Shown: piece by piece, positions 36,331-48,169 of the stretch
Numbering within the stretch: the stretch's first letter is position 1
Layout of the letters: every line of letters begins with the position of its first letter
Assembly: GCA_019054805.1 (NCBI GenBank)
Contig: JAHQIY010000007.1
Span: 873,501-937,500, forward strand
Reading direction: 5' to 3'
From: Brachionus manjavacas
Taxonomy: Eukaryota > Rotifera > Eurotatoria > Ploima > Brachionidae
DNA: 64,000 nucleotides
Program-made: the position numbers and the translations under genes
The notes under the pieces: model-generated
Told to the model about the DNA's origin: nothing
The model's database searches: none
Seen by the model: the letters and a program-made list of their open reading frames with translations, nothing else

Positions 36331-39300
36331 ATGAATAAATATCACTATTTATTTTAAATTGCGCGAAATATTTCCAAAATAAAAAAAGAATAAGGGATTA
36401 AAGAAAGGCGTTAGTGGCTTGCTCTCATTTTAGTCAAGTAGATTAATTTGGACCAATTGTTCATTCGTTTAATTTATACACTTTTTCGCTAACGATTTAT
36501 ATTTTAAGTTACTATTGTTCAAAAAATATTTCAAAAATTTTTATGAAAAGCTAAATTACTTTTCTATTATCTTGCATTTTTAAACAAAAATTTTTGTTTA
36601 TAATATTTTTAACGAGTTGAGAAACGGATAAATTTTAAATATTTTCATCCTCAAAATATATCCTGCATTATTTGTGGATAAAACCTCGATTTAAAATTGT
36701 CAAGGTGTATATAACTAGGAATGAGGAGAAAAATCTTCAATTCAAATTCATGCTAAAAATTTCTAGGCTTGGTCAAAAATTGGTCATAATAGAAGAATAA
36801 AATTTTGGAAAAAATTTTAATTTTTTTTGAAGATATCTTGTAAATTCTATGGACACGGTATAATTAGCAAAGCAAAGTATCCCTTACAATAGAATCATAA
36901 ATCAAAATTGAATAAACAATTTTTCAAAATTAAGTGGGTAGTTTTAGGACAAGTTTTCAACAGACCTTAGGCATTTAAATGAAATTTAAATTTTTCTGAT
37001 TAACACTGTCAACAAAAGAAAGAGCTGGTCAGACGTGTTGCTCGTAGTTGACTTAATTATATTGTGAATGAAAACAAAACTCAATTATTTTATGAGCTAA
37101 CAAATATTTCGATTCAACATTGTTTAAAGAAATTTTTCTTAATTTCAAATCAGCAATACCCCAGTAAAATTTGGCTCTAATTATTCATCATACAATTCTT
37201 TTGTTTTCTTAAATACTTCATTGAAAATAAGTATAGATAGCTCAGTGAACAGAAAACTTGTAATTTTATAGACTGATTATTGAATTTTACTATTTTTTAA
37301 AAGTATTTAAAATTAAAAAAATCTTCATAGCAGCAATCGTTTTTTGGGTAAAAGTTTGTCTTAAATCGCTATTAATAATTTTTCAAAAATTCAATTTCGA
37401 AGAAAATTGATCGACTTTTTTCTCTGGGTTTTGAATCATTAAGTTTGGAAATCAAGCTTTTTTTTTCTATATTTTTAAAAAATTGAGCAGAGAAATAAAG
37501 GGAAACCTTCAAATGGATGAATAACAAAGTAAAGCCTCACCTACCAGAGCTATTTAAATGGATTAGAATTTTAAGCCAAAATTCAGGAATCCATCAAATT
37601 TAACGTCAATTGTAAATAGGCTAAAATTTATTTGTAATAACAGAGCAAGGTGCGAGCAAATATTTAAGTACAAATAAAAGGACCATTTAAAAGTGCAGGG
37701 TTTTAAATTTTATTTATTTAAATAAAACAAGCTAGAATACCTGAATCAAAACACTTTGATTCAAAATTCATTTGGTGGCTAATTGTGTAAACCCTATTTG
37801 TCCCATTGCTCTTTTTTGGTAGTAATAAAAATTCTACCAGGGAAAGAAATTAAACGAATTGAAGAGTTGTTCAACAAAGAGTTAAAGATCTCTTTATAAC
37901 AAAAATCCATTCTTTTTGTCTCCACTGAAAGGCTTTTTAGCCAAATTATGAATAAAAATATTAGCCTTTGGGATTAGAATAAGATTAGATAAGAAAAACA
38001 ATTATCTATTAGTTAGATCTTTAATGTATTTTCGATACAACAAAAAAATTGGTCAAGAGACTAGTGTTTAGCTCGAAATTTTTCTTGCCCAAGATTATCT
38101 TATCAAGACAATAAATCTTGAAGTGTATTTGCTCAACTTTGCAGGGTTAAATCTTTGGTCATAAAAAACCAATAGCTAATTTAGTTATCTAATCAATTTA
38201 AATTTTTGGATATAAAATTTTGTATCTAAAACCAATTATCCTATTTTGAAAATAAATAAGCACCCTAAAATGTATTTGGGCTTGATTTCTAGGAGCTTTT
38301 CACACGGGAAAATTAAATTAACTTTTTTGATAATAATCGGCTTTATAAAGAAAAGTTTATCAATTAAAACACATTTCAAGGCAAAATAAAATTTCAAATT
38401 CTATTAGAGTTTATTATCTATTAGTAAAGTAATTTGGAAAAAGTTTACTTTAAGTAATTTTAATTAAAAAATACTAATGTAAATCTTTTTCAACTGTTTC
38501 ATTATTTTAATGAATTTTATAGTAATAACTAGTTTAAAAAATAAAAGTCAGAATAAAAAAATAAAATAAAATTTTGTTCATTGACCCGAATCAAATTCGG
38601 AAATATTGAAAAACTTTTAAAATAAAGGTGGTAGGTACATGACAAATACTAAGATTTTCAAGTTTTAAAGCATGGAATTGTGGACAAGGATTTACGGTTT
38701 TGTATTAAATTTTATTGGGATTAAACAAAATAGCAAATATTTGTCAAACGCATTATGACAGAATTTATCAAGAACGTGTTTCAGGTTGAGTAATAGCCAA
38801 CTCAAATATACTAAGCTTCTTTTATTATTTAAAATTATTAAATAACTATTCTAGCCTTGAATCTACCATTGCTGAAGTATATTCATACCAAATTGAATTA
38901 AGTTAGAAATTGTGTTGAATTGTGCTTAAGTTGAATGATAAAGAGATTTATTTAGAATTTTTTTCTTAATTTAATTTAAGAAGAGCACTTAAAAATAAAA
39001 CAAAAAAGCAATTTTAGATTATTTTATTTTATTTTTTTCTATAAATGGAAATTAAATGTAAAAACTTTTTCTAGTTTTAACTAAAATTGAGTACTTCAAT
39101 TGATTAACTCTTTTAGTTTTAGGTTTATTTTCGAAAAAAATTTTTTTTCTATGTCGTTGGGTATAAATATCAGTTTAAAATATCTATTTAATTACTTTGA
39201 TAACATGGTTAAGCTTCTTAATTCATTTAATCATCTTTTCACATTTTTAACCAAGTACTGAAGAAGCGAGGACCATCAAAACTACTGCAGCGATCTTAAT

Positions 39301-40708
39301 AAGCAGTTTCGTAGTATTTACTGACAATTATTTTTCAAAGGAACACATTATAATCGCTACTACCACCTAAATAGCCTAGACTTGTCATCAAAGACTTATT
39401 TGCTCATCGCTAAATGGAAAATAGCTATAAAACACTTTTAATTAAAAAATTGTGTACTGATTTTGAATGAGGTTAATGGTTGAAAATTTGGTTCGAAAAT
39501 TTTATTATAAAAATATTTTTAATAGATCGAATAAATTGTTCATGTATTTTTTTTGTAGACCAGCTGTTGCTAAAAATTTAAATAATAGTAAATGTTTATA
39601 TTTTTGGAGTATTTTACTCTCAAAAATAAAATAAAACTGATTTATTTTTGCTATAACTTATTTGTTTGTTTATTAAAATTATGTGAATTAAAAAAAAAAA
39701 AAAAACAATATCTAATAAACCCAAAATTTTTACTCTTTTTTTAGATAAAATCATTTAAAACTTAATAAACAATATTTTTTTAATTGTTTTTTTTTAATCA
39801 AATTTTAAACAAAACTATTTTAAAAGATATTTAAGGATTTTAAGTGCCGATTTAAAAAAAAAAAATTTCGAAAGAATTCTAATTATTTAAATCACTATCA
39901 ATCGATTCTATTTTTTTATTTAGGAAAAATCAAAAAATCTTACTGTTCAATTCACATAAGATCTTAGATTAGGCTAGAGATTTAATTATAGTTAGAAATA
40001 AATCTTAATAATACAGAGTTGAATGTTAAAAAATTTAATTTTTATTTTTTAGCTTTTACAATTCTAAGAAAAATAAGACCCCTAAGCGATTTGACTTAAA
40101 GTTGTTCAAAATTTTTTTTGTAAATTTAAAAATAAAACTTCAAAAATTTTTTTTTAATGACATAGTAAATCTGTTCCATAATTGAGAGAATTATTTTGTA
40201 TGACATCAAATTTTCTAAATTAGAAACCGTATTATTTGCATTATTTGCAAAAATAAAACACTCTAGAATGAGCTTTTGCAAGCAACATCATAATCTTGAA
40301 TAAAGTGTTTTTAAAAAATAAATACCTTGATTTCAAAATAAAAGTTAATCAAGTTTAAGTTAAAAAATTTAAGTTAAAACTTAAAATTGTAATTTAATTT
40401 TTATTCATTTTTTAAAATATAAAAATTAACGTCCACTGTAGAACTGAATTTTTGAACCCCAAAGCAAATTTATTCAAACAACTATTTTAATCAAAATTTT
40501 GTCTTTAAGACAACAACAGCAGTGAAGTTGTTCCAGAGTATTCATTAGATAAATATATCTAATAAAGTATACTTATTACATCAGATTTATGTTAAATGAT
40601 GCTTTTTTTAGATAAAATTTTTAAAATGCCAAGACTGTATTTAATCTGGCAAAAAATATAATTTAATAGTTAAAATCACAGAATGAGTTAAAATTATCAA
40701 TAGAAAAA
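36331..40708. other. long AT-rich gene-poor stretch
   Basis: More than 4 kb with no supported exon or repeat. A signal-peptide-like string near 39280 (-) has no ATG and stops at once. The region forms the 5' flank of the EGF-domain gene. Confidence 0.45.
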
Positions 40709-43700
40709 ATGCCTTTTTTTAATTTAATAATCAAATTGTTTTTTGCAAATTTTTTAATGGTCAATATGTCACACGCCGTGAACAGCCTAATTGATCAATC
40801 CAGTGATAAAAGTCATTTGGTCGTTTTTAACATAGACGACTCAAAAAAATTGGAATACACTTCGAGTTCATACAAGCAAAGCTTCGATCAGGATTCAATA
40901 AATTACTGCAATTTTGACCCATTGGCATTAACTAAAAAAATAGAGCTTTTCGACCAGATTGATCGCGAAAAACCGGATTTTTTTGTCAATGTTTTCTCAA
41001 AGACCTATTCGTTTAACCTGACAAGTGAGATAACAAGTAAGAATTTATTTGAATAAAATTTAAGGCTTTAGTAAATACAAACATATTTTAGTTCGAATAA
41101 ATTTTATGAATCGACAAGCAGATTCTAATCAACTATGGTATTTGCTGGTGGCTAAAAACGCTTGTACGAATTCTGTTGTTGGCTCATGGAGATTAGTTCA
41201 ATCTGCCACAACTGACACAATCTATTGCTATAACCGCGATGATGTAAGATACTTTTATTTTATTAAAATAAATCACAACAAATGGCAAAGTTAAAATTTT
41301 CAAATGCAACAGAATTTTTCTTGTTTTGAATTTCTTTCATACAAATAGAGATTTTATAAAAATGCCCTTTTGAAAATCAAATATAAATAAAAAATATTAT
41401 AGCTTACCTTTTTCATAAAAAAATCATTTCTATCCATTTACGTAAACTAGGGTTAATATCAAGTATACTAAAACGTGTCAGCGTCAAAATTCCTAATTAC
41501 AAAGCCATACTTTCGTTTTTTTTTCTATTATATAATAAGCCATTTTTTTTAAATTTCCTATGTTAAAACAAACAAATCATTAACTTTTAATAATTTTTGG
41601 CTAAGCTCACTTTAAAATCGGCTCTTGGCTCATTTTGTTTATTTTTGTATAAAATACTTATTCTTTTTAGACTGTTTTCGGACACAGAAACAAAAAGCAA
41701 GATATTATTTTTGAACAGATTTGGATTCCGAACAATAATGAAGATGTTTATTTTGTGTATGTATCTTATTAAATTTAATTATCTACATTAAATTAAATTA
41801 AATCCAAAAATTTTGCAGAGTTGCTGTTTTTACTGACGAGACTTATTCAGCAATAAATCCGACTTACTTTCTGCTTAGCAGCCCTGTGTTCAGATTTGAA
41901 AGACCAGATTTTGACAGCCCTTGTCCAAAGCTAATTTCTCAACTAAGCTCTTGGCAAAATTCATCAAATAAAACTTCCCAAACAAAAGCTAAAATAGAGA
42001 CAACAATCAGTACTTCCACTACAACGCCTGCATTGCCAGTTTACACTGAACAACTCAAACAAACTTCAAATACTACAGCCAGTATTCCTAGATCTACATA
42101 CTCTACGACAAGTTTAGCTTTAACAATCAAAGCTTTGAATCAAAAAACCGAAATTAAAAACACATTCAAAAAGTCTAAGTTTAAAATGAACGCTAATTTA
42201 CGGACCAAAATGAATTATAATTCGAGTCAGTCAATTTTAGTATCTCTTAATGGACGAGCTAAATCATGCTCCAAGCGACTTAGTGATAAATTAAAGGAAG
42301 AAAATATAAAGGCAAAACTACAAGAAATCTATAGAAATGTAGAGAATTTTGAAGGAGTAGAAATTGTAAAAATTGAAAATTTTAAGTAAGTAATTTTAGA
42401 TTGTATGATTTTACTCTAACTAACTGTTTAAAAAATGGATGAGCTTGAGATTTAGAATCAAATTTAAAGCTTAAATTATTCAAATTTAGCTATGAAATTT
42501 ATAAAAGATAAATTTTTCAAATAAAGATCCAGGGTCTCCATTTTCGTCTTTTGAATAACTTTAATATTTAATTTTTTTTAGATTCCGATTAAACGACCTC
42601 TGTTTTTGTCTTTCGCTAAGATTTATTTAAAAAAATCCTTTTAATTTCGATTCATATGAAAATACTTTGCTGTCAAATTAGAAATTTGGGCTCTCCACTA
42701 TCTAAAAAAACATTAAGGTTGCTAAAGGTTATCAATTTCATGTTATCAATATTTTTTTTGCTCCTATCAAATACACTTTCTTATTCTCAGAAGAAACATT
42801 TAAAAAAATTAAATAATGCTTAAGTAACTTAGTTTATTTCAAAAGCGTTCATTTTTTTTGCTGAACCAAATTCCTAAACCCAGGGCTACGTTCCGACTAA
42901 AAAAATATTTTGACAGTAAAAAAATATAAAGTCATTTTTCAACTCTAGGTCGCTTGTTAGAACCAATAGCTTAATTATCAGACATTGCTTAATATCAAAT
43001 TTAGAAATATTATTTGACAGAATTTTAACACTAGAAAACCCGAGAAGTATTTAAGGTTTTTTTTTTGTTTTTTAAAAATTGAATTAAATAAAAATCTGGC
43101 AAAAAAACAATCGAATTTCCCTCCTTATTTGAAATCAAAAAAGTGATATAAATCTTTAAAAAAATTAAATTATATTTATAATAGACAGCATTAAAAAAAT
43201 ATCAACATTAGGAACCATTTGGTTTTTTCGACTTGAATCAAGAATTTTGTTGTTTTTCACTAATTTTTTCCTTAGATTCAGAAATTATTAATTTATTTGA
43301 ATTGAATAATTATTTTTAAATTCATAATACCAAATAAAAAATTTTTAAATTCTTTTGGGTCTTAAAAGTTAAAAAAAATTTCGGCTCTAACATTTTTTTC
43401 TATCTTGAATTTTCCTAGGATTCAGTAATTTTTTGGCTGTTTGAATTAATTCATTAATGTTTTTTAGTAACATAAAATTATAAAAAATAAGATTGAAATA
43501 ATCAAAACATAATATTTTTTTTTATATAATATTATAAAAAAAGTTTATTTGGCTTCTTGGGTCTTGATGGTTAACAAAAAATTGGATCTTTTAGTATTAA
43601 TATTTTTCCACTAGGTTTAAGTATATAGTAAATGTAATGGTCAATTTTTAAAAATTTTCAGTATTTTTTTACCATAAAGCAAATTTATTTACGAAAAGCG

Positions 43701-46178
43701 AATAAATAGAAAAAAAATTATAATAACTTATTATATGATTTGATTAATTTTAAAATTTAAAATTTAAATATGAAAAATAAATTTTAATATTTCATTTTTT
43801 TAATTTTTGTAAAATTCAAGATGTCCATTGCTAAAAGCAAGAAGGAATGTTAATCAATTAACTGACCAGAACAATTTGAACTTCTATATTCAGCACTACA
43901 TTTTATTCAACTCGCCTGTTCATAATTCAATAAAATTTTCGGCTCGTAATTCAAATAAATAACAATTAATAAAATATTTTTATTAAAAAAAATCTATTTT
44001 TTAAAGTAAATGAACTTAGAAATCATTTGGCAAATACAAATTTTGACCTCGATGTTGAATTTATTGATGGCTACATTACTAATCAAAATGGAACCCAGAG
44101 TAATTTTTATCAAAAATTAAAAAAAACAAAGTTTAAATTATTTCAAAGTTCGCCTCGAAAATTCATGTTTACTTTATGAAAACTTAGATATTTGTCAAAA
44201 CAATGGAGTGTGTGTAGTAATGCCGAATGGATTACCAGTCTGCTCGTAATTTTTTTTTCTTTTTTTTTTTTTCAATTTAACCTTTTTTATCATGTAGATG
44301 TATTTATCTTGATGAAAGTCATTTTTGGACCGGAAATTTTTGTACAATCAAATCAGAACGGTCCTACGATCCAGATAAAATAAAGCTAATCGCATCTGTA
44401 ACTGCACTAGGTAAAATAACCTTTCCAGCAATAAATTATTTGTTATTTCAAAATTGTATTCCTAGGTGGATTTGTAGTTTTGTCACTGTTGGTTTTGCTT
44501 ATAATCGCACTGTGCCAAAGAAAATGCAAAAAGAAATCAAAAAAGTAAGTTATTTACTTAATATGTATTTTATTGCTTATTTTTAATTCTTGAAAATTGC
44601 ATGATGAATCAACCGCTATTTTATGCTTAATTTTTATGTTTTAAACAATTGCTTCTGCATTAAAAAAGAATCCCCGAACTAAAAAGGAAACCCTTAAAAA
44701 TACATCAAATTTTAACAAAATTTCACGAATTAAAATTTAAACTTAACAACTAACAATAGGAGAAAAGAAAAATTAAAAAAATAATTTTCAGGTGTACGTC
44801 AGTGCTTTTATCTAGTTCGGCGTCGAGCTATTTGAGCAGTTCTACTGAGCGAAACAACTTCACTAATCAAAAATTGAGTCAATCGTACCAAAAAGAGCCT
44901 AGTTTTTCGGGTGAAAATTCTCAATCTTACACCAAACTGGGTTATGAATCGACTGAATACATGAGTGTAGTAGGCTCGTGTGGTCAGATAACTCCTCCGC
45001 CAGCAATGCTAACTGAGGCGACAATCGACCTGAGGTACTGTTTTTCGGCAAGAAATTCAGTGGCCAACGATCGCTCATCCTCTTCCGCATCATCGACAGA
45101 AATTTACTCCGATCTGGAAGAAAAAAGACTTATCAAACCAACCGGTCTTGTTTGTCTAACCGATGGATCATCGACCAGCTACAAAGTTATAAAAGACAAG
45201 CACTACCAACAAAGCAATCAAGTTTTCAAATATCCCGTTTTTCAATTAAAGTATAAATTCCAAAAGTGTTTTTAAATTATTGTCAACTTATATCATTTTA
45301 TGGCTCTTAAAGTCATAAAATGCTTTAGTTGAATGTTAGGTTAGGTTTAGTTCTTGTAATGCTTTTTTTAATTTGCATGGGCATGACATTTTTTTCGATT
45401 AGTTTGCTTTTTTACTTAAATTTTATAAAATTTAATTTTAAAATTTAATTTTATTGTTAGAAAAAGTTCTCCTGAAAGTTCAAATATAACTTACAATGCC
45501 AGCAGTAATGACACATCAATAATATCCAATTTAAACCAGACATCATCCACAAGTCGCTCTAATAGTCAAGTTGAGGAGCAAATTGTGAATAAGCTGGCTT
45601 ATCCACGCGAAATAACCATATTTTCAACACCAATTAAGACAAAGTTTAAGGCCAAAACAAAGGAAAAATCTAAAAATGTCCAAAAAAATTTGAACATTGG
45701 CCAGTTGAATAAGTCACATGTGAATTACGCTTATAACATGAGTCTTAGCGATGAACCCTTTTATTTAGATAGGCAAAAAAGCGAGCTTGAAGCAAAAAAT
45801 TCGATGAACGAACAAACCATATTGGCAAATGTTCGCCGTGAAAGTTCTCAGCTTCTTCCACAATCTATGGAAAAGCATTTAGTTAAAAACTTGCAGAATT
45901 TTTCAGTAGATGGTGTATCGACTGTTTGTTCATCAACTGAGTACAATTATGACAACAATAGTCACTATTTAAAATCAAAAGAATATCAACCAGTCAACGA
46001 TTATAATCTCAGAGACGAAGATGCATGGGTTCCTATTTTGGTTCTAGCTGAAGAACAGGTAGATTTAGAAAAAAAATTTAATGATATTTTATTCTAAGCT
46101 TTTATTTTTTCTTAGATCAAAAAATACGAAGCTGAAAAGCTCCACGATTCGAATTTGACTGAGTCTTATATGTTTTAG
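40709..46178 (+). CDS. single-pass receptor-like protein with one EGF domain, family unknown
   Basis: Twelve exons: 40709-41036, 41092-41243, 41671-41756, 41819-42385, 43821-43945, 44007-44099, 44149-44245, 44298-44410, 44466-44544, 44792-45250, 45461-46058, 46116-46178; GT..AG and in phase throughout, about 919 aa. Order: signal peptide (MPFFNLIIKLFFANFLM...); an extracellular domain with several cysteines (LWYLLVAKNACTNS, VFRFERPDFDSPCP); a Thr/Ser-rich, mucin-like stalk (STSTTTPALP); a basic segment; a roughly 70-residue fold (CPLLKARRNVNQLTDQ...DLDVEFIDGY) reminiscent of a SEA-type module by position only; an EGF domain (CLLYENLDICQNNGVC, then C-x-C and C); one transmembrane helix (GFVVLSLLVLLIIAL); and a long Ser-rich cytoplasmic tail with several tyrosines. 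The last exon could instead read through to a stop at 46097. I recognise no orthologue. Confidence 0.8.
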
Positions 46179-46759
46179 GGCCTGTTTGAAATATTATGAC
46201 GTATTTTAGGGATAATTTGTAAATTTTTTTTTTTAATTTCTTCTTGGATTGTTGATATTTTAGTCATTTTCTCTAATTCTAAATGATTTTAATAAAATGA
46301 AAAATAAATTTTCTATTAACTCTGACTGTAAATACAATTTTTTTTTGGTATCAAAGGAGTCCAAGTGATAAATCCAAATTAAAAAATATTCATACCTAAT
46401 TTTTCAGATAGACTTTAGTTAATGTTTCATATTTAATTTTTAGATCAAAAATCCATTCAAAAATGTACGGAAAATATCGTTTGCAACTATTTTGAAATAA
46501 AAGAAAAATTTTTAATGATATTTTGTTTAAAAAAAAATGAGATAATGGATAAATTGAAAAAAAAATTTAATTTTTATCAATTCTTTCAAATTAAAATCAT
46601 AAATTAATAAAAGTTAAATCTAAAATTCCTTTTACTGAATAATCAAACAATTTTTTTTTATGTTTTTAATGTAAAATAAAAGCTGGAATTTAAATTTTAA
46701 CAATAAAAAGACCTAAAAAAATTAAAATTTCTTTTTAATAAGGCGATTAAAAATCAAAT
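46179..46759. other. AT-rich 3' flank
   Basis: AATAAA-like words follow the EGF-domain gene (for example near 46295-46305); nothing else seen. Confidence 0.4.
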
Positions 46760-47090
46760 TTTTGTATATTTAGCTCATGAATTGTTTCTGACGAGTTTAC
46801 AGTATGTCTGTTAAATGGTCATCACATCTCAATGATTTACTATCCAAACATATTCTGAATACAAAAAATACAAAATAACAAAAAACTTAAATTTAATTTT
46901 TAGATATTATTTATAGAATGTTGACTTTTATTTCACCACACTTTCTGACAACTTATTCCAATGAACTACTTTGTTTCAGAAAAATCGTTTCTAATTCATA
47001 CGACATGTTTCTTAGAGGCAAAGGTATTTTTGTTGCCCTTTCTTGCGCTTTTTCTAACGCATTCGATTGAAAGAAATTTAAATGAGCTAA
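46760..47090 (-). mobile_element. LINE C-terminal fragment
   Basis: Reads FQSNALEKAQERATKIPLPL, RNMSYELE, and in a neighbouring frame NKVVHWNKLSESVV. These match the V-Q-x-R-A-T-K-x-P-x-L-R-x-L-S-Y-E and R-V-V-x-x-W-N-x-L-P-E-x-V-V blocks of CR1-like elements. At least one frameshift separates them. Confidence 0.65.
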
Positions 47091-48169
47091 AATTTTTAAG
47101 TTTTGTATTTTAATAACTAAAATTTTTGACTTCCAAAATCGTTCATAATCAACTCTAGACTAAATTCTAAACCTTTCCAATCTTAATCTAAAACCTAGTC
47201 CGTCCTTGTTGAATAAAAGTGAAAGCAGAGAAATAAAGATAAATAATATTTCTTTATTCGACTCTTGAGAGTTTTAAGGTAATTTTTTTCATTTCTTTAT
47301 CTAAATTCTAAATTAATTTCTCAAAAAAGAAAAAAAATATAAATTAGAACGAAATTTATATAAAAGGCAAGAATTCATATAATGAATAAAATAATTTATG
47401 TGTTGATTAAATTTAAAAAAAATGTTTTTGACAAATCTAATTTTTTGAGTTGTTTGCTTAGCTGTTATTAATCTTCATCCGAGTGTTAGTCACTGCGAGT
47501 TTGAGTACATCACATACACTCAAAAAAAAAATGATGCCAAAATTTTTTTTTTTAAGATTAATTATTTGTTGACTTGAAAATGTTTTTCTAACATATCATT
47601 CCTTTTTTTCTACTTTAAATTAGTAGAAAATGTCCAAAGTTTAATTTGCGGTAGATGTAAATTTTTAAAATATCTAGAAATCAAATCCTGATCGATTACA
47701 TAATATTTAAAAAACAATTAAAAAAATTCTTTAAGAATTGGTACATTTATAATTAATCAATCATATTAAAAAAATCTTTAAAGACTCAAAATTTAGGATG
47801 TAAGGCAATATTTTAGCTTTAAAATCAGAATTTAAATTAATTAATTTCTTTAAGACAAAAGTTTTTTATTAATTTTAACGTAATCATCAGAATTTAGTGA
47901 CCTGTCACTAAAGAATCTTTAACATGTTTTAACAGTGTGTCACTAAAATAGAGTACTGTATTTTAAAGACATGTCACTCAATTCGAATAATTACATTAGT
48001 TTTAAAAATATTCACTAATTAGAGATGAATTGAATCTTAAAGAATTTTTTTAATTGCTTCTCAAAAATTTATCCGATAGATATTTTAAATAAAGAAAAGT
48101 CATTTAAAAATAAAATTGAATTAAATTAATTAAAAAAAAATTAAAAAAAAATTAAATTAATTGAATAAA
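47091..48169. other. AT-rich stretch with TGTCACT repeats
   Basis: Near 47900-47980, the word TGTCACT recurs three times at uneven spacing. No gene seen. Confidence 0.4.

Noticed and set aside
39260-39340. Minus-strand signal-peptide-like string KLLIKIAAVVLMVLASSVLG
   Set aside because: No ATG before it (ACG at the likely place) and a stop directly after; no second exon found.
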